DNA of 64,000 nucleotides from Toxotes chatareus (lineage: Eukaryota; Chordata; Actinopteri; Toxotidae): contig CM028899.1 of assembly GCA_016801885.1 (NCBI GenBank), forward strand, positions 21,008,501 through 21,072,500, read 5' to 3'. The translations under genes were made by a program, and so were the position numbers. Below the pieces are notes generated by a model that saw only the letters and a list, made by a program, of their open reading frames with translations, searched no databases and was not told where the DNA came from. This document shows positions 49,161 through 59,480 of the stretch, piece after piece (position 1 is the first letter of the stretch; each line of letters starts with the position of its first letter).

Positions 49161-51030
49161 GAAACACACAGCTGATGTTTGATGGGGGAAAACAAAGGGT
49201 GGACACATCACAGGGCTGAAGTCCAACTCTGGGAATTGATTTCTTATTCAATTAAAGTTTGGTGCAAAGGACCATTCTGCAGATCTGGCCATTTTAAAAT
49301 TATATTCACCAAGATAATGACTGGTTGTGAAAGAATGCAGGTTAATGTAGGGGAAGGGTTTCAGAGACTGTTTGGTGATCTGACAAACACTTTTACTGTG
49401 CAGTGAGAGCTTCACTTTCAGTTTGACCAAAGCAGTTTAGTTAATCTGGAGTAACTGATGCAAACTTGCTCTTCTAGTTCTTGGTCACCAAAATTAAAAG
49501 TTACTGGAAACAATGTTCTAACGCAGTGGAAATGTTCTCCTAACATGAATTATTACTGCAACTATAGACAAGGATGAAATTCTGCTATTGATATCATAAG
49601 TAGGCTTTCTGAGATCTCTGATTCAGTAACAGTCTTTGAGTGTGATTTATTTGGTTTACAAATGAGGCCTCTGAAAACTCTTAACAGAAAGGGATCATCC
49701 AGAAAGAGGTTTGGATGTGTTATCAGATGTTTTCCTCCTGTGTCACACATACGAGCATCCTATGGGTCGCTCTCAGTGTTTGGGGAGAGTGGCAGAGGCG
49801 AGGTCAGGATGCACGACACCAGAATGCCTTTTATAGCTTTAGAGCTCCTCTTTCCTTCTGTAAGGAGAGGAATGCGTCATACATTCTTTAAAAGTTACCA
49901 AGTCTCTGTATAACAAATTTAGGGCGTTTGAAATGCAAACAAAACAGAAGACAAAGTAGTTTCAAATGTGTCATTTTTGATAAGAATTTCCAAAGTACAC
50001 AGAAAAGTCAGAAGTACCATCTTAGTCAACTCTGATTCTCTTCTTGAACAATCCCCATAAAAATCAACACCCCCGAAAACAATCAGACTAATCTCTTTCT
50101 CTCTAAATCCACATCATCCAGAGTCCTCTCGGGTTTCTTGGGCCTCTTCCTACTGCATGGTAATCACAGGCAGGGTCAGTCGAGGTCAGGTCTGTCAGTG
50201 TGGCTCCCAGGAGAAGCTCTGAAGGCCAAAAATCCCAACTATTTTTGAATTCTACTGGGGGCTGAGCCTGAGACCAATTTGAGAATGACTGTAGCACAGG
50301 AAACTAATCAGCTAAATGCATGTAGGTGGAATTTGTGCTTTTTCAGAGTGTGGGTTTAAGAGCACTTCACATCAAGAGGTTTATCAGACATTAAAGAACA
50401 GCGTACCTCTCTGTTGTCTGGGGTGGACAAGTGAACACAAACATGGTTGTGTATGTGTTAGGGTGTTGGAAGGATGATCCTGTCTGCAGATGGACTATGC
50501 ATGTAAACAATTATGTATGTGGGGAAAGAAATTTGGTGCTTTAAAGAAGGTCATGGGTTGGAGAGTTGCTGCATTAGGCAACAAAAACACAAACTGTGAT
50601 TCCGTCACAGAACAATCCTGTTACCAGGTCTACAAATTGTTTGGCCTCCTCCCTCACGTCGGCTGAAATCCTGACACCTGATGTTGCTTGCTGTGTATTA
50701 GATGTTGACACAACAGCGTAAGTCATCAGTCAACAGCTCATGACAACTCTGAAACCTTTTGTTGCACAGTATTTTTATTTTTTTTTTGTAACATGGTTTT
50801 GTGGGAACATTAACTGTCACTAAGAGAAATTAACACTGTGGGTTCAAAGAAAATTGAACTGTGATTTCAGTCCTGTTACTTTAAAGAACAGACTTAGATT
50901 AAAGTTACAACATATGTCAGTCAAAACATACTCCAAGTAAATATTAACTGTGTTAAAATTCTTTTAATTTTTTGCACTTTTAATATGAGACATTCAAACA
51001 TTTCAGCTTTGAGAATGCTGAACACGATGA
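49161..51030. other. Intergenic, no gene recognised
   Basis: No gene or repeat recognised with confidence. Confidence 0.55.
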
Positions 51031-51039
51031 AACATCACG

Positions 51040-51660
51040 CGTCGTGCAGTCGGGGGGCTGGGGCCGTCACCTGGAGGGCTGGATGGGTCACAGCGTTCGG
51101 GAACGGTGTGCAGATGGGAGCGCCCTGGGAGGACTCCGCTGTAAGTGTTGAGCTCCGCAGTTCAGACAGACCTAACCCTGTTTTTTCACATCCACATCGA
51201 GCGCCGACCTCCATTTATCAAAGCCAAGTCTTGGCCTGGGCCAGTGACACACTGGGACTGCAGTTGTCATCTAGGCCATACATTATGTCAGTTAAAGCTG
51301 TTTTTTATTAGCTGGATGATAGATAGTTCTTTAATTGTTTTGTTATCTTTTTCTCCTCATGTGAGAAAACACGAGCTCGAACATGGGAATGCGTGGACTC
51401 TGCCGTTGCTATGTTTGGACAGAAAAACGGGAACGTTTTACAGAGCATGTGTGAGGATTGCTAATGTGGTGATATATAGAAGGTTGACAGAGCGGTGACG
51501 TGTATCCAGTTCTTGGGACGTGGTTTTAGTTAAACATGTAACATAGAAGGCTTTATGATAAATAAATAACTTAATCAGTGTGTGGCGTTGAATCTCTCAG
51601 GACCTACGGCGGTGAGGTTGCCGTGCTGTGTGCTCTGACACAAGTCAGAAGGTGAGAGGT
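51040..51660 (+). other. GC-rich patch with exon-like signals
   Basis: A GC-rich block ends at a consensus-like donor (ctccgct|gtaagt, 51140/51141). About 460 bp later, a 51-nt stretch (51601-51651) is bounded by ctcag and gtgaga. Joined, no long frame results (a stop arises at the junction in the most open frame), so if real this is a noncoding transcript. Weak evidence. Confidence 0.2.
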
Positions 51661-51744
51661 GAAGGCTTATTTAAAGCGCTCTCTCCGATTTTAGGCAACG
51701 GTACCTTAGTTTATCATCAGGATATTTCAAAACACTTCAGTCTA

Positions 51745-51785
51745 ATGCAGCAGTGCTTGATCCTTTTGGCTTGTGACCACTTCAG
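51745..51785 (+). repeat. Short dispersed repeat remnant, copy 2
   Basis: cagtgcttgatccttttggc followed by ttgtgaccac is the opposite-orientation relative of the piece at 4765-4835. Confidence 0.35.
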
Positions 51786-52529
51786 TGGATTAATGCCTAC
51801 CTGTGACCTGACATCATCGGGTTGCATGTGTCTATTATCAGGTTAACCACAGACAAGGGCTGAGATATTAGACTACAAATCCCATTGTTTACCAAGGAAA
51901 AATGAAAAACGTTTGCTGTCACCAGCTTCTTACAATATGAGGATTTGTTGCTTTCCTCTGTTCAGTTTCACAGCGCACATTTTGATTTGTCACAGTGAGA
52001 AAAGCACAAGTGTTACTAATAACGACGCGGATGGCTCTGTTCCATTCCAGTGTCTCAGCGAGCCACAACAGCGTGACAGTGAGCACAATATCAGGACCCT
52101 GAAACTGAAGCAGCTACGTGCACTTTGGACATCATTCACTGTTTTATTTTCACCTGTGCTTTTCCTGCTGCTACGTGTTCTAAATGGCTGTGACAAAGGC
52201 CCACTGTTCACCAGCTGCTGAGCACAGGCCCACATGGTTAGTCACCAGCTGGTGAACACAGTGAAGCATTTAGCAGCTAAGAGTCAACATATTGTTCTCA
52301 GGGGCTGGTGGAGACCAAAGACATGGCTAAAAGAGTAAACATTGGATTTACATTCATCTGGTGGACACATACATTTCTCAGACTTAACAATAATTGACAC
52401 TGCCTACAATACACACTGTAGTTCATTCATGCAAATACACAAAAAGTCACAAATTGCAGCAACATGAGTAATCAGTCATTTTTCAAAATCACCCATTTCA
52501 AAATGTTATTACCCATAACTGTATTTACA
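51786..52529. other. Intergenic
   Basis: No gene recognised; the 102-codon + frame at 51913-52221 lacks a known domain. Confidence 0.5.
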
Positions 52530-52670
52530 CTTGTTTCCTCCTGCTTCCAGTCCTTGTGCGAAGCTAAGCTAACAATATCCTATATCTGACATGAAATGGA
52601 CATTGATCTTCTCATCTGTGGGTTTGATGCACATGTAATTTTCAAATAGCTGGACTGCTCCTTTAAGGAG
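52530..52670 (-). repeat. Dispersed teleost repeat, partial copy
   Basis: On the minus strand: ccttaaaggagcagtccagc, cagatgagaagatcaatgtc and ttgttagcttagcttcgcac plus aaggactggaag. Same family as 20690-21010. Confidence 0.65.
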
Positions 52671-53139
52671 CTGCTCTGCACACTTTTTGTTCTGTTTCCT
52701 TTGCTTTTCTCTGTGCAGCCATAAACATGTTCATTTTCTTGTCATAGTTTGTATAAGGGTTTATAAGTTTTTATTTTTCTCTGTAGGCAGCTCTGCAGCA
52801 GCTACCGGTGTGATGGGAAGCTGCAGAGCTGAAGCAGAGCACCGGGGCTGGACCCAGGCTTATTTGTCGTTTACAAGTTCAACTTTAACTCCGATGTTTT
52901 CCAGATGTTACAGATGTTATTACCACATTATTGCTGCTGGTAGAGCCCCAACTGTGAAACCAACCACAACAGGCCCAGCCTCAGTACTAGTGGTGGAAGT
53001 AGAGGAGTTTGACTCTGTGTTGTTTCTTTTGGCTACAGGCCACTGGGGCCTCTAAAGGCTTTAACTGATGTATTTAGGAAATTTGAGGCTCCAGCAAAGA
53101 AGTCGTGAGGGTTTTCAGTAGAATGTGTACACTTAGTGT

Positions 53140-53430
53140 ATACACTCAGTGGTCAGTTTATTAGGAACACCAAAACTAATGCTGTCCAATAAGCCTGCAA
53201 TAAATCCTCTTACATGAAGGTTATAATCAGTGTCTGTGTTAAAGAGCTGTTGATTCAGCTGTGCAATCATTTTGGAGGATGTAGTATGTGGTGCTGCTGA
53301 AATGCATTGCGTTACATTGACAGGTGTTCCTATTATTTTGTCCACCACATTCAAATTCAAAAAGAAAACGGCAGACACATCTCTTGTATAATGGAATACA
53401 GTTCAACAGCAGCACAAATTCTCATCAGAA
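53140..53430 (+). mobile_element. Short nonautonomous element (MITE-like), copy A
   Basis: Begins cactcagtggtcagtttatt aggaacacc and has acaggtgttcctattatttt at about 53329-53348 as the inverted partner, about 200 bp apart; similarity to the 59260-59480 copy continues past that point. Non-coding. The termini resemble those of the Tc1-like family in this window, but the interior is unrelated. Confidence 0.65.
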
Positions 53431-53563
53431 GGTCCACTTTCTTCTTGTTTCTGAAACTTTCAGCCACATGTCATGGTTTTGTCGATATCATGTGACCTCA
53501 CTAGGAAATTTCAGGCAACAGGTGATTCACAGCTGCCTGTCAACATCAGACTTAAATCGCTCA

Positions 53564-53650
53564 CAGCATCCACTGGGAGAAGGTCAAAGGTCATCCACCA
53601 GGAGTCAGTGGACGAACAGAAAAAGATCAAGGAGAACATTTACATCCGAC
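53564..53650 (+). repeat. Dispersed repeat, copy B (pair with 42.2 kb)
   Basis: agcatccactgggagaaggt followed by caaaggtca, then ccaccaggagtcagtgga and acatccgacac; same order as 42232-42335. Confidence 0.6.
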
Positions 53651-54499
53651 ACCAGAGGCCATATTTGATCAGGGACACAGGGGACCATCCTCATCTGTTT
53701 AGATCTACCTGTTATCGTGCAACTGAAAATATGACCTTAGATCACATGATGACAACTAAACAACCTGAGGAAAACTGTGTGACGCAGTGAAAGGCTCCTT
53801 AAAAAGCTAGTAAGTGGAGCTTGAGTAAAGATTAATTTGACACATTATTATTGCAAAGGTGAGTGAGTGGCGAGAATAGCTGATTACACAGATTTTAGAT
53901 CATAAAACTATTGGTCACTGAGTAGATATAACACAACCAGAATATACTAAGAACAAACAAACACATTAAGATGACTTTACAACTGTTGTTTCTCTGAGCC
54001 CATACTGCGTACATAAGTACTGAAACCTATGCAATAGATGCAGATTTGGTTTGTCAGAGTGGGTTTAGAGGATGCACTGGCAGTGTGGCCATCAGGAGAA
54101 CTGGTCCACTACACACACAAGGGATCAGTGGCTCAATGTGAAAAAAAGAGAGAGAAAGATGTAGTGATGATCAGCTCAGTTGAACAGGTTGTGCAGTCCT
54201 CTGTGGTTCTGTGTGGCCATTATCTCCCTCTCCCCACCCCAGCTAATTTTGGTTTGGTTTGGTTTGTATCTTTTATATATAGAGTGAAGCTGGCAGCAGT
54301 GAACCGTTGCTTACTTGATTAAATGGACAACAAAGTGTAAAAAACACAAATGCGTGCCTTAAACACTGAGAGAAAAGTTAAAATCCAGAAACATCCAAAT
54401 GTTTCAAATAGTTGTTGTGCATCCAGCTGCAGTAACTCTGCAGACGACAGAGGAGGATCAAACCTAGTCCGAGTTTATTTAGCACCAACTACTCACAAA

Positions 54500-54680
54500 A
54501 TCATCATAGAATATGTAATTAATGTGTGTAAATAACAATTAGAGTACAACATCACAGCCTATATAGTGAATTTAACCTCTGTTTAATTCTTTCGTTCATT
54601 CGTTTCGTTTGAAGTGCGACAGGCTGTATGTGATTGTGTGTGTCCACATGGGTTGTGGTGGGTCAGTCTGAGTCGAAAGT
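54500..54680 (+). repeat. Dispersed repeat, copy B (pair with 28.3 kb)
   Basis: catcatagaatatg, aaataacaattagag, cacagcctat, acaggctgtatgtgatt and gtgtgtccacatg correspond to 28295-28440 with about 40 bp extra in the middle. Confidence 0.6.
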
Positions 54681-54717
54681 CCCAGGCTGATTTTTATTTC
54701 CACTCCACCCCTGAGAA

Positions 54718-54842
54718 GATGGATATCAGTGTCATGACATCAGTCTCATATCAGTGTGTTAGGATGGAGCTGAAGCCAGGATGTGGTTAACCTAGCTCCG
54801 TATAAAGACTGGAAGTGGTTGGAAACAGCTAGCCTGAGTTAA
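54718..54842 (+). repeat. Dispersed teleost repeat, partial copy
   Basis: tataaagactggaagtggtt followed by ggaaacagctagcctga, in the same order as at 20690-21010. Confidence 0.6.
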
Positions 54843-55008
54843 AAGATGAACCTAGTCAGAGGTAGATAAGCCAACAGGAGGATGGGGCGGTGGACCACCA
54901 TTGCCACCTCTGGGTCATGTCATCCTTTTATCACACAGTTGATTAATGCTACTACTGTCTAGAAAGTAATATCTGCATTTTTTTTTTTTAGTTAATCTTC
55001 CATTTAAA

Positions 55009-55102
55009 CCATTGTGTTGTATAACGAATACGTTATTATGGAGGTCGTGTGTATTTAGTTACATGACCTCCATAATAACGTATTGGTTATACAACACAGT
55101 GG
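55009..55102. repeat. Large inverted repeat, 38-bp arms, upstream of rdh14
   Basis: Arms 55009-55046 and 55065-55102 are reverse complements at 36 of 38 positions, with an 18-base spacer (gtgtgtatttagttacat). They begin and end with ccattgtgttgtata- and -tatacaacacagtgg. Either a hairpin-forming MITE or a recent foldback. It ends 218 bp before the rdh14 start codon, so it may sit in or near the promoter. Confidence 0.9.
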
Positions 55103-55320
55103 ATAATAAAATAACAGTTATTCGAACATTATCGACTGAAGTCATTTGAATGTGCGAAATTCAGTTTTACGAGTTTACGCGAAGGGAACTATCGCCTGTT
55201 GTGAATTCTGGGTAATGAGGTACTTCTGTGTTGTTGTTGTTGTACACTCGTGCAGCTAGTTAGCTTTAGACGCTGGATACTCTGAGCGGCAGCGCAGTCG
55301 ATGTGTAATGAAGCAGAAAG
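55103..55320 (+). promoter_or_regulatory. rdh14: Presumed rdh14 promoter and 5' UTR
   Basis: The sequence between the inverted repeat and the start codon is richer in CpG than the region around it (ttacgcgaagg, agcggcagcgcagtcgatg). There is no clear TATA box and the transcription start is not determined. The reading frame has a TGA 12 bases before the ATG, so the coding region cannot extend upstream without another exon. Confidence 0.4.
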
Positions 55321-55560
55321 ATGAATGGAAAGACGGTGATAGTGACCGGTGCCAACAGCGGCATAGGAAAAGCCACAGCAGCGGCCATAGTGAGGCTCCA
55401 GGGCCGTGTGATAATGGCCTGCCGGGACCTGAGCCGGGCTGAGGAGGCAGCTCGGGAGATCCGAGAGGAGACCGGTGCAGACAGTTCACAGCTTGTCCTC
55501 AAACAGCTGGATCTCGCCTCGCTGACATCTGTACACACTTTCTGTCAAGATATAATAAAG
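55321..55560 (+). CDS. rdh14: Retinol dehydrogenase 14, exon 1
   Basis: Codes for residues 1-80 of an NADP(H)-dependent short-chain dehydrogenase/reductase. RDH14-family enzymes interconvert retinol and retinal at microsomal membranes. The start MNGKTVIVTGANSGIG places the cofactor motif TGxxxGIG at residues 9-16; ACRD follows (Arg35, expected to favour NADP), then LDLASL. The ATG has A at -3 and an in-frame stop just upstream. Human RDH14 has about 40 extra N-terminal residues with a membrane anchor before this point; here they are absent, so the fish protein is shorter or uses an upstream exon not seen. Exon ends after codon 80 (phase 0), donor aag|gttgtt; the usual position ...FCQ..., then EEPRLDVL, supports this junction. 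The open frame continues 18 codons into the intron before a stop, which is not thought to be used. Confidence 0.92.
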
Positions 55561-56451
55561 GTTGTTAGATGTCTGTTAGTCAGAAAGCAAAGTTTGCTTC
55601 CCTCGCCTGCATGAAAAGAACGTCAAACCAAACGTCATTCAAAATTTCTGAATTTTTGTAAATGTGACCTCTGTCGCGTAAAAATTCTACACTGCGCAAA
55701 ATTCGGCGGCACATTTTCTGCTTGACAAAACCCCGTTCTTAAATTCGGCAAACATGTGGTTCCACAAATATCACGTATTTAATTACAGTTTCAAATATAT
55801 GCGGCTGCTGTTCCTTTCCTCTACGCACACACACACACATCACGTGACTAGTTTGGAAGCACGACAGGAGGTTCACTTTTTACCTGTTAGACGCTCCTGA
55901 TTATTATATAGCCTACACCAGCTTTACACTGAACGCTCTTGATTTCTTTCTTATTGAATTCTTTTTTTTTATTCACATGTGAATTTCTGTCCTAAAAGGG
56001 GCTCATTTAGCACATCATTAATCAATGATAAGTGAATGGATTTTACTCTCCATTGTGTCAACATTTTGTTAAAAGGCCAGAAAATAGCAGTGTGTCAGAG
56101 TGTAATAACCAGTTGACTCTGCAGCCTCACTTACAATAGCTTGTGACTGTTTGCAGAACCTCCATCTCAATGCCTGTCTTGGTCCCCCAAGTGTCTGTAT
56201 GTGTGTGAGAAAGAATCTTCATCCTTTGATCATGCCATGAAAAGTCATGCAAAACAGTTTTATTATTGAGTTTTTATATTTTAGTATAACAATAGGTGCT
56301 GCTCGGTGGATTGTGTGAATGCAGAACACCACAACAAGTGCAGGTTTCACTCTGAATCCAAAGCTCTGCGCTTCCAGCTCGTATGGTCAAAGTAAAAGCA
56401 CCAGCCTTGTCTGTACATGTGTTTCATAATCTCTTCTGTGCTGCTGAACAG
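55561..56451 (+). other. rdh14: rdh14 intron 1
   Basis: 891 bp, GT...AG, phase 0. The donor is weak (gttgtt), the acceptor good (ctgctgaacag after a T-rich stretch). AT-rich with a short CA run near 55827-55840; no other feature. Confidence 0.85.
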
Positions 56452-57069
56452 GAGGAGCCTCGGTTAGATGTGCTGATCAACAATGCCGGCGTCTACCAGT
56501 GTCCTTACACCAAAACAGAGGACGGCTTCGAGATGCAGTTCGGGGTCAACCATCTGGGCCATTTCCTGCTCACCCACCTGCTGCTGGACCTCCTGAAAGG
56601 ATCAGCTCCCAGCCGCATCGTGGTGGTCTCCTCCAAACTCTATAAGCACGGCCACATTAACTTCGAGGACCTGAACAGCGAGCATAGCTACAACAAGGCC
56701 TTTGCCTACAGCCGAAGCAAGCTAGCCAACCTGCTGTTCACCTGTGAGCTGGCCCGTCGGCTGGAGGGCAGCGGAGTGACCGTGAACGCTCTGACTCCAG
56801 GCATAGTGAGGACTAATCTGGGGAGGCACGTTCACGTCCCAGTGTTAGCTAAGCCCGTGTTTAACCTGCTCTCGCGGGCCTTGTTTAAGAGCCCAGAAGA
56901 AGGAGCTCAGACCTCGGTCTACCTGGCCTGCAGCCCAGATGTAGACAGCGTGCAGGGAAAGTGCTTTGCAGATTGTCGGCCTCAGGTTCTGCTGGACAAG
57001 GCCACAGACCGGGAAGTAGCCAGCAAACTGTGGGATATTAGTGAAGTCATGGTGGGCATAACCACGTGA
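56452..57069 (+). CDS. rdh14: Retinol dehydrogenase 14, exon 2
   Basis: Codes for residues 81-285 and the stop. It opens with EEPRLDVLINNAG, containing the SDR NNAG motif (residues 90-93), then TEDGFEMQFGVNHLGHFLLT. The catalytic set follows: Asn113 in VNHLG, Ser140/Ser141 in VVVSS, and Tyr166-x3-Lys170 in YSRSK. Further family marks are FEDLNSE, TPGIVRTNLGRH (substrate/cofactor loop) and the C-terminal KLWDISEVMVG, diagnostic for RDH14 among related RDH11-13. GC content is clearly higher than the flanks, as expected for a conserved coding exon. The two-exon structure agrees with vertebrate RDH14. Teleosts may carry rdh14a and rdh14b; which one this is cannot be decided here. Confidence 0.97.
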   Translation, partial: EEPRLDVLINNAGVYQCPYTKTEDGFEMQFGVNHLGHFLLTHLLLDLLKGSAPSRIVVVSSKLYKHGHINFEDLNSEHSYNKAFAYSRSKLANLLFTCELARRLEGSGVTVNALTPGIVRTNLGRHVHVPVLAKPVFNLLSRALFKSPEEGAQTSVYLACSPDVDSVQGKCFADCRPQVLLDKATDREVASKLWDISEVMVGITT

Positions 57070-57122
57070 GGTCTAAAACGAGTTCAAGCAGAGTTTTCAG
57101 ATTGTAAAGGAATTGTTTTTTA

Positions 57123-57128
57123 ATTAAA
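57123..57128 (+). terminator. rdh14: Polyadenylation signal ATTAAA of rdh14
   Basis: ATTAAA 54 bases after the stop codon; a downstream T/G-rich stretch is modest. A later site could be used instead. Confidence 0.5.
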
Positions 57129-57129
57129 G

Positions 57130-57844
57130 GCCCTGAAAACATGTTCTAACTGAGCTCCTTCCTGTGAGTGATGGTTTCCTTCATGACCATAACAATTTGT
57201 TCATCAACATAATGGCTTCCCTCAGCGTTTATGCAGTGTCTCTGTCCAGTGTCGCCCTCTGTTGCACCTGTTAAGTGGAACATCACCTGCTGTAGGCTGT
57301 AAAATCTCACCAGGTTCATAATGAATGGAGTGTGATTAAAGACGCATTATGTGTTAATGCTTTCTTATTAACAGAGATCAGGAAAACCCACTGATGGTTG
57401 TATAGTTTCCAGTGCCTTTCACTGGAGAGATGGCAGGTGTAGGTAAATGTTGTATCACAGTCTGACTCTCATTGATGTTAGCAGCACATGTTTGTAACAC
57501 AGTGTTATGATGGTTCCCAAAGTATTTTTTTTTCCAAAATTCCTCTAAAGTTTTATTTTAATCTCTTTTGCGTTGCACAACATAAAAAACATGAAAACAC
57601 TGGAGCCTCGTGGATAATGTAACCCGACTGTAGATTTGGGTTCTGATATTGAAACAATAGGTGGTCTCTCCTCAGAAGCTTTTCCTTTGTATTCAGATTC
57701 AGCTGATAAGAAGTCATTTACAGTAAAAAGATCACTGCTCACACGTAGCACACGTTGTAACTTCCTCCCTATCACTCCATTGATACCGTACACTGGATGT
57801 TGCATTGCAGCGAGCCACTGAAACCCATGAAGAAAAATCAGGTT
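57130..57844. other. Intergenic downstream of rdh14
   Basis: No gene recognised. May include a longer rdh14 3' UTR. Confidence 0.5.
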
Positions 57845-58425
57845 TCTTCACGGGTTAGTTAGGCTTCAATCAGCCATGCCGGTTGCTCTGAGAGCGGTCA
57901 TTAGCTGGCAGTGTTTTCCTCTCCCGCTCACGCTAAACAGATAGAGCTCTCCTCCCCATACGTGAAGTGGTAGTGAGACCCCCAGGAAGCGTAATGATTT
58001 TCCCACCTGTATTGTTCATTAGGACATTTTCTGGATCATTTATAGAGAGCTGGAGCACGAGGTGGAAACACAGAGGCAGCCACTTTATCAAATCCATCTC
58101 ACACAAAATGCTCCTGGGGCATTTTAATGGCAGTTCCATACTATTTATTTTACAAATAACTCCCAATTAGCGCAATTACGGAATTTAATGTTCTTAATCG
58201 GCGCAGTAATATTGATAGGTACCGCAGTGCTGGTATAGATGTGAGGCCCTCGCTCGGGCTGTTTATGCTTCGAGGGCCAACACACGATGGTTCAATTAAA
58301 AGTGCATTAAGTCCGTCTTTTCCTCAGCTTCTGTTGGACTTTGCTCGCTGTGCTCACGGCCTCCAGCAAAATCAGCTCATACGTCGAAACAAGAACAAAG
58401 TGTTCCACCAGCCCCGCTTTACACA
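57845..58425. promoter_or_regulatory. Candidate conserved noncoding block
   Basis: About 580 bp of balanced composition with homeodomain-type words (caattag and caattacg near 58164-58179, ttaatcg, taatga, attaaa) and no coding frame of note. The wording around 58140-58290 looks like a developmental enhancer. In human the RDH14 region borders a gene desert next to OSR1. The conserved status is inference. Confidence 0.4.
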
Positions 58426-58566
58426 GTGACACGAAACGGATCAACTGCTGTCGGATGGGTTGCCATGAATTTTCAGGTTCAGACATTCATGTTGTGGTGA
58501 ACTTTTTCTCGAGCTCCATCATGACTTTTAATTCAGTACTTTGGTTTATGACCAAATATCCTGACT

Positions 58567-58567
58567 G

Positions 58568-58594
<27 letters not shown>
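58567..58594. repeat. (CA)n microsatellite at LINE 3' side
   Basis: About fourteen CA units followed by tatacatata; adjoins the 3' end of the LINE fragment. Confidence 0.9.
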
Positions 58595-58596
<2 letters not shown>

Positions 58597-58600
<4 letters not shown>

Positions 58601-59040
58601 TATATCCAGTGTATTGTCCAGATGAACACCCAGGAACTTATAAGAAGTCACTATTCCTACCTCTTTCCCACTAATACAGACAGGGAGGGTGGGGGCTGAC
58701 TCCTACTAAAGTCCACCACCATCTCCTTTGTCTTGGCCACGTTCAGCTGCAGGTGATTCTCCCCACACCACCTGACAAAACTCTCCACGAGGCCCCTGTA
58801 GTCATCCTCCCGTCCTCTCTCCACACACCCGACTATGGCTGTGTCATCCGAGTGCTTCTGGAGGTGACATAACTCCGAACAGTACTGGAAGTCAGCTGTG
58901 TAGGTGGTGAATAGAAAGGGAGACAGCACAGTTCCTTGAGGAGCCCCCGTGTTGCTCGTCAGGAGGTCAGACACACAGCTCTGCAGCCTCACAACCTGTG
59001 GTCGACCTGTCAGGTAGTCCTCAGTCCATGAGACAATATA
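58597..59040 (-). pseudogene. LINE reverse-transcriptase fragment (L2/CR1-like)
   Basis: On the minus strand from 59040: YIVSWTEDYLTGRPQVVRLQ, then NTGAPQGTVLSPFLFTTYTA (RT motif with APQGTVLSP), HSDDTAIVG (the polymerase SDD/ADD motif), WCGENHLQLNVAKTKEMVVD and, after a frameshift near 58670, SGKEVGIVTSYKFLGVHLD. This is the order of L2/CR1-clade RT, parts of domains 4-7. Endonuclease and N-terminal RT parts are missing and the frame is broken, so it is inactive. Confidence 0.88.
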
Positions 59041-59254
59041 AAGTTAAAAAAAAAAAAAAGCACTATCATTAAATCCTTCCTGCACACTGGCTGGCTTTTG
59101 CGGTCTCCACGCTCAAGCTGAGATAACCCTGATGACATCACTATGACATCATCAGGGTTATTTTGACAAGGCTTCTCCAGAGACACAGAGAACATAATAC
59201 AGTTGTTTTCACAGGCTGAGTGGTGCTCCTCATGATTAGTTGACTAACCTACAA
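59041..59254. other. Poly-A run and hairpin beside the LINE
   Basis: A poly-A run at 59046-59059 borders the LINE fragment. A perfect 13-bp inverted repeat follows (ataaccctgatga at 59123-59135, tcatcagggttat at 59149-59161), wording I associate with fish interspersed repeats. Confidence 0.6.
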
Positions 59255-59259
59255 GAGTA

Positions 59260-59480
59260 AAACTACTCAGTCAGTTTATTAGGAACACCTAGCTAAAACG
59301 AATGCAGTCCAATACAACAGGCCTGCTCTAAATCCTCTGTCATGAAGTAAAGCTGTGTGTTAAAGATGTGCTGACAGGTGTTCCTATTATTTTGTTCACG
59401 CCATTCAAAGCAATGAGGGCAGACCAAACAACAGACGCACTTTGTATGATACAGTGCAGTTCAAAACCAACATGATGCAA
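59260..59480 (+). mobile_element. Short nonautonomous element (MITE-like), copy B
   Basis: ctcagtcagtttattaggaa followed by cacctagc; acaggtgttcctattatttt near 59374; gcagacc and cagttcaa words follow as in 53140-53430. Confidence 0.65.

Noticed and set aside
55256..55538. Reverse-strand frames of 77 and 90 codons over rdh14 exon 1
   Set aside because: Antisense shadows of a GC-rich coding exon.
56383..56451. In-frame Met and 23 codons before rdh14 exon 2
   Set aside because: Lies in the intron; the acceptor at 56450-56451 and the family alignment put the exon start at EEPRLD.
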